Shown in pieces: positions 46,301-61,300 of a stretch of DNA of 64,000 bases. Each line of letters opens with the position of its first letter. Position 1 is the first letter of the stretch. Both the position numbers and the translations under genes were made by a program. Where the stretch lies: NCBI GenBank assembly GCA_963921935.1, contig OY998184.1, positions 30,719,567 through 30,783,566 on the forward strand. Reading direction: 5' to 3'. Under the pieces are notes generated by a model. That model saw only the letters and a list, made by a program, of their open reading frames with translations, was not told the origin of the DNA and ran no database searches. This stretch comes from Galeruca laticollis. Lineage: Eukaryota; Arthropoda; Insecta; Coleoptera; Chrysomelidae.

Positions 46301-49300
46301 ACCCACACAGAGTTATGCTCTCCGGTGTGCGAAGCGTATGTGTAGTGAAAAACATAATTGTGGATTTTTCAGATGAGAGGGTCATACATGTTTCTTCAGT
46401 CCATTTGACTACAGTTTGCATAATATTTTCCAAGGTCTTAAGACAATCAGCGTATGTATCCTGGATGGAGTATATACAGATATCATCTGCATACTGAATG
46501 CATTGTATTGTAATAGAAAACCGTGTATGTAAATCGGCAGAATATATATTAAATAATAAAGGACTCAATTCAAATCCCTGAGGCAATCCACGATAAACAA
46601 TTCTGGGACCGTGCAATTGATTTTTATGATCCCTAATATAAATTGTACGCGAATAATATAATTGTGATATACTCTGAGAAGTCCTTTCACTAAAACCAAC
46701 CTCTACTATTTTGTTTTTTAGTAAATTGATATCCACACAATCATTAGCACATTTTATATCAAGAAATAAGCAAACTAAATATCTGTTTTTAGAAAACGTA
46801 ATTTGAACATCATTAACTAAATGAGAGTTATTGCATCTAAAGTACCGTAGCCCCTTCTAAATCCATACTGTGTGCAGGGTAAAATTGAATTTTGTTCCAA
46901 GTGCCATTCCAGTCTTGTTTTAATCATCCTCTCAAAAGTTTTCGTTATACAGGACATCAGTGAAATAGGTCGATAAGACGTAAATAAATTTCTGTCTTTT
47001 TGTGGTTTCAAGATTAGACAAATAGTTACTTGTTTCAGTTGTTCAATGTACTCACCTTTTACCCACCAATCGTTATATATGTGTAGTAAAATTGTTTTCG
47101 CAGGTAATGGCATATTTCTAATAATATCATATGTTATATTATCGTTACCGGGAGCTGTACATATTGTGGATTTGATTGCAGTTTCAAGTTCTATGATATC
47201 AAAAGATTTGTCGACATTGTTATTGCTGTGGTTTTCTGTCGGTTCCTCTATTCTATTTGGAACAAAACTTGTTGTCAAAAATTTGATTTATAAGGCTTTC
47301 AGATATTGGTTGTTCCTTCATCGTAGAATTTTTGTTTGATATTTTTCTAACAAATGCCCAAATTTTTGCGATCGGTGTGTTTTTGTTTAAACTGCAAAAA
47401 AATTTTTTCCAGCATTCCTGTTGTTTTTGTGAACAGTTAAATCTAGGGAGTTCTTAATCTAATAAACTGTCTTCTTAAGTGATAATTGTAAAGATCAGCA
47501 GATATAGTTTTCCTGGTTTTCTATATCATTGCACAGTTATACTGATCTTAATTGGAGAAATGATATCCAGGATATCACCATAGGGCTAATAATATCTAAG
47601 CTTCAATATTTGTAATATCACATCTTCTTCTTTTTTCTATAAACATATATTAAGCCAATCACAAGTTAGGTTACTTCTTGGTCTAGCCAAAAATAACTAC
47701 TAAACATCAGGTAGGCATAAAATGAAATGTAATTTCTGTCATTCTGACGATGATATTGATTTATCGAAACAATTGTCAACTTTTTAGAATTTTCAATAAC
47801 TTTTATTATATTGTGGAATTAACTAGAGACCGTGAGTTTCATTTAAAAACACTAATAATCAAATTTGTTTCATCTATAGCGTCTATTAATCTGTTACCTT
47901 GTGTATTGTCGAGTGTAGATCCCCAACGACTGTGATGTTCAAATCGCCGCATACAATAACATCACCCTGAGTCTGCAAGAAAATATGTTCCCAGTCTTTC
48001 GTAGTCGCTTGTATGTTAGGAGGCTTATAAACACAAAGTATAGATATATTAAGGTCATTTAGATACACTCCACAAATCTCTATTTTGGAATTGAAATTTT
48101 TACGGAGAACTATTTCTGAGAATGATAAGTGGTCTCGGACGAGGATTCCGACACCACCAAATCCGTCAGTCCTGTCAACGTGTACAAAATTGTACCCGTT
48201 TACATAAAACGTTTTATTTGGTGATAACCAAGTCTCATTTAGAGCAATTAGCTCGAATCTAGTAGTTGAACCAGCTAAATAGTTTAAAAGGTTAGATTTA
48301 TTTTTTATTTTTGAATTACAGTTCCATTGAATTATATTTAAGGTTCTAATAGAATTCATCATCGTTAGAATCAGGTAAAGAATTTATAATTGTTTTAATT
48401 TCGTTTTGTATTTCTTGAAAAATATCCCAGTCTGGCACAACTAAATTAAATTTTTTAATAAGATCTTCGAAAATGTAAGGAATTTTATGTAAAATTTCGA
48501 TTTCTAGCTTTTCTCTGTATGACTGGAAATAATCCTTATGGGGATTAGGCAAAACAGAATTACTAGTTGAGGCATGAGATTTGAAGGTAGGGGTTTTTTC
48601 AACTATAAGAGGAGAAAAGGCCTTTCGTTTTCTAGGAGGTTGGGACTGTGGACGTGGGACCCAGTTTTTACCACCTGAAGGATTCTCACTATCTTTGTCG
48701 TCAGTCAGATGTGGGAAGTTTGTGAGGTTGTTTAATAAATTGTACCTATTGCTTGAGGTAGCTTTGTTGTAGCTTGGGTTATTAACCATTGATTCCGCTT
48801 CTTTAAATGATATATTTTGTTCAGACATGGTTTTTTTAACCTTTAATTGATGCTGAAACTTGGGACATTCTTTTGAGACAGACTTATGACCGTTTTGTTC
48901 GCAATATATACAAAATTCCTCACTTTTACATTCTACGCCGTCTTTAACATCATGAATTTGTCCACATTTTATACATTTGTCAGTGGTACTTTTGCAATAT
49001 TTTTTAGTATGTCCATTTGTAGTACTCCACTACTGGATAAACATAAGGTTCTACTACGAACCGAACTGAATCAATTTTAACTGAAGAATTTCCTAAAAAT
49101 GTAACAATTAACATTTGTCTAGGTACGTACTGTATCTCTTTATCGGAATCAATAATTTTGCGCTTCATTCTTTTAACGTCTACGACTTTTTTATCGCTTT
49201 CAATATTTTCCAATATATATTTTACATTTAAGAATATATGAACTTCCCTAATTACGCCTTTTTATGATTGAAAAAGATCGGAATATACGCTATCAATTTG

Positions 49301-52300
49301 TTATCTTTCATTATTTCATGTCCTATAATTGAATTAGCAGTATGATAGTTTTCAAAAATAATTTTCACTTTATTTCTACAAACTAACTTAATATCTACAA
49401 TATAATTTTTTAAATTTCTTCCATTGAAAAGATAATGACCTACCTTAACTGCCGAAATACGAATACCTGTTTCTGAAGGTTCAACGATAACATAGAACGG
49501 TCCGATATCAGTTGAAGTATATTTATTATTTAAATTGTACTTTTTATTTATTTCAATGTCCATTTTATCAGGAGGGTCGTGTTGAGATGGGGGCCCTCCC
49601 CCATCTGAATCTTCAGTCATAATAATATAAAGGAATTAACTTACCCAATGCCAAATATTTCATTATTTATACTAATAAATTGAAAACTAGTCAGAGATAA
49701 TTTACTGTACTATTTAAAAATAAGACACACCACACAAACCAACTATTCTATTCGAAGGTTCGAACGGTACTGATCAGCGACAATGTCTTAGAAAGAAACA
49801 AATACATTCAGGGTATCGCCTATTTTCTTTAACAGGGTATCATAACATGCGAAAGAAATATCGTATGCTAATAGTTGTAATATAACTGTAATAATCTACG
49901 CCAAGACTTGGATTGTCTATCTCTACATGCCTCTCTCTAACACACTGACAACGCCATGTGCCTTATGTAGTTTTTCTTTTTCTATGAGGCAATTATCATT
50001 TTACGTTCGAATTAAACGGGGACTCGGTAAAATAGACACTTCCTCTGCACAAAACAATGTGCTTTGGTAGAATTGAGCTTGTGAAAATGCCAATCGAGAG
50101 TCCAAACATGCTCTTTGCAGGTTTAGACGAAATATAACACAAGAAAACCTACTCCTACATAAGAAGCTCAAAGCTAAAGTTTAATTCTTAGTCAAGCAAA
50201 CCAAAAAATCCTTATGGTAAAGCTATGCCTTCTCGCTGAATCATAATACCAATCCCAGTCACGTCTGGAAAAAAATTGCACAAATTCATGGCAAGAATAC
50301 CAATACTAAAATTCCTTCCTTAATATTCAACAACCAAGCAATTGCCGATTCACTCGCACACAATTTTGATGACAAATTTACTAATCGTAACCCCATTTCT
50401 GTTTCTCACAATTCTCATATTCAGCTTTCCTCAACTCTTCAGTCAAACCCTCGTGACGTTGCTTCCATCAACGCCCCTTTCAACCTAAATGAACTGGAAT
50501 CTGCCTTGTCTACTTGTAGAAATTCTGCCGCCAGCCCTGATGGTGTTCCTTACAAATTTCTCAAAAAACTATCCAATCCATCTCTCTCTAAGCTTCTCGA
50601 AATCTAGAACCTCATCTGTAATACTTTTTTTTAAATGTGTCCTTTATTTACAATTATATTCCCCTAACTACATAACTGAAAAATATTTATCATCTAAGAT
50701 AACCATGCCGATGTTCTGGCCATTTTCCACCCAGTAGTGTGTGTCCTGAAGTTCCGTTGTGTGGTTCCTTACTATTGTAATATCTACTAATTTTCACTGC
50801 CTATAACAACTCTGTACCGTGGAACGTTTTTGACTCCTAGAATATTTCGACTAAGTTTTCCCTGAAAAGTAGCTAAAAAACAGGGTTTCAAAAATGATAT
50901 GGGGGTTATAGATCTGGAGAAGGCAACCTGACAGACTTTGATTTGTTGATTATATACTCGTATTTATTGTTGAATTATTATATTGATGTGTGATATTTTA
51001 GGTTAGGAGTTACGCAACCTTGTTATGTAATTATCGATCCATGCCTACACCCACTATCGCGGATGTCTCCAGCGCGATTTGCGTCTATGAGATTCTTACG
51101 AAGATCCTTTGGCAGACAGTAATTATAAAAATTTGATGAGATTTTAGTGATGAAGTCTTTAATAGTTGGTATATCAGCTTTTTCATGTAACCAAGTATTT
51201 TTAGGTAACATGGTATAACAGTTATGTTTAATCGCCATACGCAGACACTTGTTTTGAACCACATGTAGGGAGTGAGAATTATGTTTGGTTCCATTGTAGT
51301 AGACAGGTGCTGCATAATGTGAGAATCGGTCTAATTATGTATGTGTAAGTGAGTATTTTGTTTCTGCTTGTTAAGTTACCATGTCGACAAATGAGTGGAT
51401 ACAGTTTGCACATTGCAGTCTTCGACTTGCGTATCTGTTGCACAATATGAGCGTTTGCGTTTGTGTTCGCTTGAATAGTATATCCTAAATATTTTAGGGT
51501 ATTGCTAGGCTTGATAGTGTGTCCATGTCCGCAAAGTTGAGACTGCAATGAAGTGTTTTTTTAGCTATCCTCCTGAGTAATAAATACTCTGTTTTGGATT
51601 CGTTGATAGCTAATTTGCATTTGTGTAGGTATGGTATGATGTTGGTGTTAATATGCGTCTGAACTGCTACAAGAGCTTGATCGGGATTCTGTGCAGATGC
51701 CACAAAACAAGTGTCATCGGCATACATTGCGGTTAACAAATGAGGGGATGTTGGGAGATCGTGAATAAATAAGGAGTATAGCAAAGGTGACAACACAGAC
51801 CCTTGCGGTACTCCAGCTTGTATCGTATAGGGTCCGGCCCTATAATAATTGATTTTAGAATAAAAGGTTCTGTCGAATAAATATGAAAATAATATTTTAA
51901 TTAAATAGTCTGGTATTGCTAATTTGATTAATTTATGTAATAATCCCTCTAGCCAAACAGAGTCAAACGCCTTCTGCATGGGTTACCATTATAGATTTAT
52001 TTTTGTTTTGAAACCCCTCCCTAATATAATTGATTACCCTAATAATTTGCGAAACGGTACTATGACCGCTACGAAAACCATATTGTTCGTTCGGAATTAT
52101 GTTATGTTTCTCAACGAATTGTTTAAGTCTATAGAGGATTATTTTATCTATCACCTTTGCTATATAGTAGGGATATTGGTCTATAGCTATCCACATAACA
52201 AGGTTGTTTATTTGCTTTGATGATTGGAATGACATTGGCTATTTTGAGCATATCAGGATATTGACCAGTTTTGATAATAAAATTAACAATATATGTTAGT

Positions 52301-55300
52301 TGTACAATTGCTTTTTTAGGTAAGTTTTTTAATAATATGTTATGTATTGTGTCTGAGCCGGGTGCTGTTTTATTTTTAAGTGATTGTATCCTGTTATAGA
52401 TTTCGGTGCGTGTGGTTAAGTTTTTGGTGTTTATGAATTCGAGTGTGTTTATGTATTGATGTACTGTGTGTGTAATATCTTGGTGTAGTTGTGTGTGTTG
52501 TGAGTTATTAACAAAGTTGCTTTGGAAATACTCTCCGAACGTCTCTGCAATTTCAATAGTATTGGAATATGTCGTACCATTACTTATTATTTTATCAATG
52601 TTCTTATATTTATTTTTAAAGTATCTCGCCACTTTCCATAATGAGTTGTCTTAAGGTTTAAGAGTACCCAGAAACTCTACCCATTCCTTGTTTGTGTGTT
52701 CGCTAACTAATTTAATAATTAAAAGTTGTTGTTGTCTTAGGTGTTGATGGTCGTCCAAGTTTCTCGCCCTCTGCCATTTTTTCCTTAATTTGTTTTTTTC
52801 ATGAATAGCTTGTATTATGTAATTAGGTAGTTTGTTTTGGGATGATTTTACTTTACTAATGACTGTTGAATGGTCTCTGGCGTTTGTAATTATATTTTGT
52901 AGGTTTTTAATTATATGTGTTAATTGATTTAAATTTTCTATTGTATTTGTTATGATTAGTTTTTCGTTAATGAATTTTCTATATTTTACCCAGTTCGTGG
53001 ATTTATAGTTATATATTATTGGATTATTATTATTATGGATATTATGGGAGAGTTTGAGGTGAATGATAACAGGATCGTGGTTGGAATTGAGGTCGGGAAG
53101 GGTTTTAATTTTACTTATTCAATTTATGTTTTCACCTACAGCTATGTCGATAATACTAGGGGTTTGATTTGCCGCAAACGGGAAGTGGGTAGGATCATCC
53201 GTATGAAATACCTCACATTACGAATAATCACAGAACTTCATGAGAGTATTCCCATTCGCATTTGGGTAGCTGGTGAACTGATCCCACTGCGGATGTCTGC
53301 AGTTGAGATCACCAACTACCAGTACTTTGTAATTTGTATTAAAAATGTTGTGTAAGTCAGTGTGAGTAATTTTGTTGTCAGGCGGATTGTACGCGCCTAA
53401 TATTTTAATTCTATTATCAAAAAGGATCGCTATGTGCTCAATTGATGTATTATTTTGTTGCAGGACTTTGAAATTTATACCTTTTTTGATTAATAATGCG
53501 ACACCACCACCGTTGGCATCACCGGGGCGGTCTTGTCTATACAGACTATATTCTGGATTTCGAAAATTGATTGACTTATAAGATTTAAGGAATGTCTCCA
53601 ATAAAAAGAAAATTCTGGTTTGTGGGTATCGAGAAATTGTCTGATTATTGGGAGTTTATTTTGTACTGAATGAACATTACAGAAAATTATTTTCATGTTA
53701 TATCGTTTTTGAAATTATGTTTTTTCACATACCTGTCTATATGTCATAGTTGTCTATTCCAGCTACAAAGTTGTTGTAGATATTGAATTTGTCAATTTTG
53801 GAAGTGGCATTTTTCATCTCCCTCAAAAGGTCTCCAACAGCCCTGGCTAGCTCGTCCATGTTTACCATTTCGTGGAGCTCTCTGAACATAGCATTGAGTT
53901 CTACAAATTTAATTATATCGTTATTATTTGTATTGTTAACAGGTTGTGAGGATGGTCTGTTTGACTGGGGTTGGGGGTGTGAAGTTTGAGGGATTGTGGT
54001 AGGGTGAGTTTTTGAAGGCAGTTTAGGATAATCGTCATCATTTTTATTTTGTGACCAAGGGTTGATTCTTGGAGGGGGAGCGGGAATGAATTTCTGAAGG
54101 GTGGGTTTGGTTTGTTGGTTCTGTGATTTTTTTTCTTCCAGCCAAATCTTTCTTTTTACGAATTCTGCACAAATTTCGGCGTATGTCGGGTGATCACCAC
54201 GGCAATTAGCACATCTGGCTGGGGTTGTCCTATCTTTGGTACACTCGAGTGTGAGGTGGGCACCGGCACACTTCAGGCATCTGGGAGCTCTGCCACAGTT
54301 CGAGGTGGCATGTCCCCACAGTTGGCATCTATGGCATTGTATTATTGGTTTGTTGCTTCTTCTGAACTCCCAGATGATTCTTGTATGTTCAATAACCCTG
54401 ACATGTTTGTTGAGATAGTCTAGGGTTACCTTAGCGTCTGTTACTATCAAGTACAGTGGACGTTCTTTGGTTGTCATGCGGTAGATATCTTTAACTTGAA
54501 TTTTATATACTTTTTCAAGTTCTTCTCGAATGTCAATTAATTGTGAACCTTCTGTCAGTCCTCTGAGGACAAACGCATGAGATTTGTCCTCACGTCTGGC
54601 GTAGGTGTGAAATTGTATTTTTCAGTTTTCAACACATTTTTTAGTTTTTCAAAATCATCAGCATCAGTCGTAAACACTATTGACGAATTGTTGGTGTATT
54701 TGATTTCGAAGTTTCGTTTAATTTTGTCCTTAATTTTATTCACCATTTCACGATGATGAGAAACATTCCCATCAATCACAATGGGCGGGCAGTTGATTGA
54801 TCTTTTTTTGTTAGCGGGGGTAGTTTTGGATTTTTTAGTATTTTGTTGTGATGCATTGTCTTCCTCTTCAGACGATGCTTCGGAAATTTCTAGTTTACGA
54901 AAACGAGTTTTTTTTCCTTTTTTTTTGTATTGTTGTTGTTTTTTTTTTGGTTTTTTGTGTTATCATCCGATAATTCAGACAGCGAATCGTAACTATTTTG
55001 TACGGTTATCGGAACTTGTGTACTTGTCGTTTGACGTAATATGTTTCGAAAAGTAGCTACTTTTCTTGGATATGTGAATTCGGAGGTGTTATCATCCCCC
55101 GTCTCCATCAGAATTATGTTGATGGCATTAATGTCTTGTGAATCATTTTTGTTTTGTGAATACAGATTAATGGCGTTTATTTGTTTAGCATTCTTATTCA
55201 TTTTCTCATATTGAGATGTAAAGTTGTCTTTTATGCCGGTTTCGGCATTTTCAACTTCCTGCGCCCCGGATTGATTCGCAGGTATATGCACCATAGCTTC

Positions 55301-58300
55301 AACCGTAGTTGTTTGCTGAGGGTTTAATTGTGATATCTGGCTGTCCTCCTCTTCCTCCGATGAGTGGGAATTGGATTTCGGCCCAGTGGTATCATCTCCC
55401 ATTATTACGTTTTTATTACTACCCAAATTGGGGTAAATGGTCGTGGATGATTTATTGGAGTCGTTACCACGACATAAAACCGGGGACGATTCGGTATTAT
55501 ATGAAATATTGTTATTTTTATTATTTAAATAGTTTCCTATACACTTTTCTTCAGTTTCTAGACACTTTTTATTGTCCGCGTTTGCTATACACTTTTCTTT
55601 GTTATTAGTTTCTAGACACTTGTCTTCGTTTTCGCGACACTTTTTATTATCGTTAACCGATTTTAATGTTTCTTTTATTGTGTTAATGTCGATATCGTCA
55701 AAGCACTTTTGTGGGATAGTGAGAGTTGATGTTACTTTATTGTCTGTTATTTTGTTCTCTACTTCGTCATCTATATAGACTAGTTTGAGAAAATTTCTAT
55801 TTCTGAGTTGTTGAGTTTTATTTTTAATTCGTTTCATTTCTTCGCTATAATTAGAAGTATAACAATTTTTACTAACTATGGCTGAGGGCTCGTGAAAGTC
55901 TGTTGTTACGCTATTCGCGTCACTTTTTATGGCTACAATGTTTTTATGAGCGGAAAGTTTTGATCTACTACCGGTCTTTTTTTTATTAGTTTTAAATTTT
56001 GACGTACCTTTCGAACGTTTAGCTGATTTAGGTGATGTTTTGATCGTCACTATAGCTTTCCGAACTCTCACATTTGTATCTCTTCTTATGTTTCCACTTG
56101 TAAAAATGTCTGGTTTCACTACGTTTAAAGATTTAATTTTGGCTTTAAATCTCCGCGTGTATTCAGTTTCATACGGGATGGTTCCCGTAGATGGAGGAGA
56201 CGGAAGATCTAATGGATCAATAAGCACTAGCTTAATTGATGCCTTTTACCAAACACAGTATAATTTAAAGGAATTATAAAAATATTTTTAAACACTTTAT
56301 TGTCGCTATAAATCCAAAAACCAAACAGTCAGTCTGGGAATTAGTATAGAACTGCATCTGTAATACTCTTCAGTTCCCTGACGCATGGCGAAATCCATAA
56401 TTATTCCAATAAAAAAGCAGAGCAATTCACCTTATCGCCTAATTCCTTCCAATTGATTTCACTCACTTGCACTAACTGCAAACTCTAGGAGAAAATGATC
56501 AATAGAAGGCTAATTTGGTTTCTTGAAAAGTACAAAATTATTCCTATTCACAGATGAATCGACTTTTCGCTTACACGGTGCATATAATTTATCCGTTTTG
56601 CGATACTAGTCTAGGACAAACCTACACAAACACTATAGTAGTAGAACTCAGTATCCTCAAAAGTTAAATGTTTGGGCTGGAATATTAGGTGAACATTTAA
56701 TTGGAACATTTTTTATTGACGGCAATTCAACCGGACAAAAATATTTGAATATTCTGCAAAATCAATTTACTGCTTCCCTCATACATCAAAGTATCAACTT
56801 AATGATATCTGGGACCAACATGACGGTTGTGTATCGCATTATTATCGATTAGCAATAGATTTTTTAGATACACAAATTCCCAATCGGATAATCTCCACGA
56901 ATGGTAACATCAGATGGCCTGTTAGATTTCCATATTTGACACCCAACTATTTCTTCTTCTGGTGTTATGTGAAGTGGAGAATCTTTGGATCCCAGGAGAA
57001 CAGGCCCAGTTCTCTGAATGAACTTAGGAAACAAATTCTACAAGCCTGTATGGAGATAACACCTCATATACTCAACCATATTCGTCAAGAATTTTATAAC
57101 CGGCTTGGTTACTGATTAGCTCAAAACGGGGGGTTGTTCGAACATTTGATTCAAATTAATTGAAGAATTGAGAATTTTTTTGAGATAATATTACTTTTAT
57201 TTAAAAATAATAGGTATTATGAATAGAATTCAATTTTATTTAAGTTTATTATCGAAAGCGCTTTTTAAATCGTACTGTGTGTATTTACACAATGAATTAG
57301 TTTCTCATTTGAAAGCAAACGTAAAAACAGTGAACCCATTTTTATTGATACAAAAAAGCCATACAAGTGTTCTGCCGACATATCTACACGTTGCCGAATC
57401 TCAAAATAGAGAATGATTTAACTGCTCTCAAACTGAAAACTAGAACAATTTCCAGTGTGACAATAAAATGCTCAACAAATAGATCGGATTAATTATCTTG
57501 ATCTATTACAACCTCTGGAATTATCATAATTAAAAGCTTCTTATAGTCCGGGAGTTAACGACAGAAATTTCCGGGTAATCTTCGCAAGCTCCATTTTTTT
57601 TTGTATGACTTATGTGTGTAATATACAATAGTAATATGAACGTCTGCCGGCGCACCCCCACGACAGGGTGTTACAGGAGGGTTACAATTACAGCTGAAAA
57701 AAAAAAATTATAGCCGCATACGCGAAACTTATTGTACTTATCAAATGAAACATAAGAAGCTTAGAAAATATCGCCTGCCACCTAAATTCGACAACAAACA
57801 TCGTCTGCCACCCACATAAGTAAGCGCAAATTTAATATAGAAAAAATTTATACCCGCAAAGATGAAATTAATAAAAATGCTTATTTTTGTAGTAACAAAC
57901 ACAAAAATAGTAGTCTGCCACAAATAAGTTATAACGAAGGTCGGCTGCCAAGCCTATGAAGTTGCGCTCGACATGAACCGCGCGAGCACTGCGGCGACGA
58001 CGCTGCATCTTCATCGGCTTGAAAGACGATCGTCGTTGTTCTAAATTATTGAACGACTCTCATGAAGTTGTTTTTTATGATACATTTATTCACTGGATTT
58101 AAATTTGTTCAAGCGTAGGGCATAGAATAAGTAATCGCGTACGCCTACTCGGTTTTCAGAATTTATTTTGAATAAATATATTGATGAATTTCGATAAAAT
58201 ATTACTGTTTTGCAATGACATTAAGAGATTATTTTTTAAGACATAATTATTTATTGATTTTCGTTATATATATATATTATGTACATGTATAACGATGCTG

Positions 58301-61300
58301 ATTTTGTTTGACAACCGTAATTTTATGACCATTCATCCATATCACATTGATCAATAAATCATCTGTTTCATCCAATATTATATTCAAATCCTCTCAGAGT
58401 TGTTGAACTCAGCATCGTCTTCTTCATCTAACTCTTCTTGGTTTTGAATCTGTATTTGTTGGTTGATCTGTAACTATATAGATATAATAATTTATTAATA
58501 GCTACATAAATATTTTTATATAATTTTTTTATAATACCTGGATTTTCTTCTGCGTTGATCGCTATGTCATCGATGTATTTCGGCAATTGATCTCCTTCGA
58601 ACTATCGGAAAACAAGTTTATCATTCGATTCCTCCCAACCATAGTCAGTAGGAGAAAATTCCGTAGGCTGCGGGAGATATGCATGCCTCCAAAGATGTGC
58701 AATATATGCGGTTCGTTGTAAGTGGTTGTGAAGCTCTGTTTTGCAAGGTGGTAATACTGCTCCATCGACATTTTTCATTTACTTTATATGTTTTCATAAA
58801 AACAGCTACACGAGCCTCATTGACGTCAACTATTTTTTTCAACCCATACATGCGGCAAACAAATTCTTCGATAACTGTATACACTGCTGATAAGTCGTCA
58901 GTATTTAAATCGCTAATGCTTTCAAAGGCATCTATGTACTTACCACAGTTCCTCAAGATAGTGAATGGGCGATTTTTGCCTTTTCGATAAAAAGATGAGT
59001 TATAGTCGCAGCCCGTCATTGCGTGGAAAGCTGGTAACGCATTACACAATTTTGCTCCTAATTGATTGTACATTTCTCTAACATTGACATATCTTTGCGA
59101 ATTTCCAACGCCAACATGCATCCACAGCATAACGTCGTTTCTTATGTGTGCCATATTGCCTAGCAATATGATAATGATGTCCGTATCAGAGCACCGTACA
59201 ACTACATTTGATTCACAATCGATGTTGCTTATGTGATAAGCGATTTTAGTGTCAGCTTCTTCATGTTGGGGACATGTTAAAACGTCAAAGTGTTTTTTGT
59301 ACTCTCTCATCAACAACTTCATATTTATAACAATACTCGTAGTTTAAATATATAATTTTGTTTTCAATAAAAGCTGCGTAATGGTTAGATTCCCAGTCAG
59401 AAATTAAAAAATTGACTAATGCCTTTTGAAAATTGACGTTTTTTAATTCTGAACAAAAATCTACTGGGCGCTTTTGTTCTGGTCCGCGGATATGGAAAGG
59501 ACGATCTTCATTCGAGCCTCGCAATAAACGTTCATTGTCTTTTATAGATGGTGAAATGTACTGATCGAACGTGACAACGATTTTTTCTGCTTTCTCAGAC
59601 ATACACATCTTGAGAAATTTAAGTGAAATACCACCAAAAGTCTGCGGAATCTCTTTCATTAAATGCAGTAGAAAAAAACCATCGTGAATAATAACATCAG
59701 TATGTCGTGGTTGGTCTTTAATTGTGTATCTTTCCAATAATTTAAATAAAGCTAATTTGTCAGTTTTACAGATGGAACCATCAGCATGGCAGAGCGAGAA
59801 AAGAATTGGCGTTAGCGTTTACGTTAAAACTTTATCAACATCTAACGTTTTTTCAAGAGAAATTCGCAAAAGATGACCGAATAAATCTCGCTGCATACGC
59901 ACTTCTACAATCTTTCCAGAGACAGATACTTTTTTTTCTGAATAGCACTGGCAAAATTTAATATTTTATTTCTCTTTATACTTTTTTCAAATCTTTCAGC
60001 ATCTGCAGAACATTCTTCTATAAATTGTAGTCGTTGTTTATTGCCACTTTATTCTACGTTCAATAAAAAATCTGCGATTTCATCTTCAGCTGCCTGTCCA
60101 GTGGAAATGTTGTACAAACAAGTTTTGTCTAAATCAGCTGCGAAGGGATTAACATTTTGTTTTATATTTGCGATCAATCGTTCTATCTGAGAGGAATTTG
60201 TTTTTATTCGACCTTTTTCTAAGTCTGCAGTTATATCTTGGCGTTTTCTTAGTCCTGCGTAATCCATAACGTGACTAACTATGGAGGCCCTTATACTGTG
60301 ACTTTTACACCAACGCTGTCTAGCTGACAACGAATTTGTAGTATGAACGATCCCCGTTAATTTATTAGCGGCGTCTGCATTGATGGTTTGTTCTAGTGTC
60401 AAATTCACAGGTTGTTTCGAGAACTTTTTGTCTGTCCGCTTAACGCCAATGCCTTTCTCAAGCTGTACTTTTAATCCTGGGTGTCTGTCATCCACTTTCA
60501 ACAAATTATCGAGATATTTTACTAGATAGCGAGAGTAATTTGGCTGATTAAATATAAAAAAAATGTTCGTCATTTTCGGTAAAACATACTGAAATAACTG
60601 TAGGTCCGATGTACGGATTGCGGTGTAATACTGATCCTTTTTCCAGGTAACCAAAGTTTGCGAGGACACTGCTACGGTTCTAAAAATCGCCGCACCGAAA
60701 ACATATTTTTGAGAATTTCATCATTATATTTAAGTCTCTATTATCATGGAAAAGATTAAAACTAGAGTTTAAATTAATTCACTGAGTAAATTTATAGCAT
60801 AAAAAAACAACTTCATGAGAGTCGTTCAACAATTTAGAACAAACGACGATCGTCTTTCAAGCCGATAAAGATGCAGCGTCGTCGCCGCGGGGCTCGCGCG
60901 TTGCATGCCGAGCGCAACTTCATAGGCTTGGCAGACGACCTTCGTTGTATCTTATTTGTGGCAGACTATATTTTTTGTGTTTGTTACTATAGAAAGAAGC
61001 ATTTTCATTAATTTCATCCTTGCGGGTATATATTTTTTCTATATCAAATTTGCGCTTACTTATGTGGGTGGCAGACGATGTTGGTTGTCGAATTTAGCTG
61101 GCAGACGATATTTTCTAAGCTTCTTATGTTTCATTTGATAAGTACAATAAGTTTCGCGTATGCGGCTATACATTTTTTTGTTTATTTTCAGCTGTAATTG
61201 TAACCCTCCTGTAACCCCCTGTCGTGGGGGTGCGCTGGCAGTCGTTCATATCTCTATTGTATATTACACAGATAACTCATACAAAAAAAATTAAGGATGC

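Larger units (their letters stand above)
50626..56354 (-). mobile_element. Full-length 5.7-kb Jockey-type insertion with 13-bp target duplication
   Basis: CATCTGTAATACT occurs at 50613-50625 and again at 56355-56367, exactly bounding a unit that starts on the plus strand with a T run (the poly(A) tail of a minus-strand element) and ends at its 5' leader. The length of 5729 bp holds ORF1 (56227 to 53737) and ORF2 (53696 to 51023). The interrupted target is another Jockey ORF2. This is the most complete retrotransposon in the window, although both ORFs carry frameshifts. Confidence 0.88.

Noticed and set aside
58381..58560. A short intron and acidic C-terminal exon for the FEN-like ORF
   Set aside because: A donor CCAG|GTATTA and an AG near 58472 could be joined, but the downstream frame is ambiguous between two acceptors and the copy is a pseudogene, so I did not annotate it.
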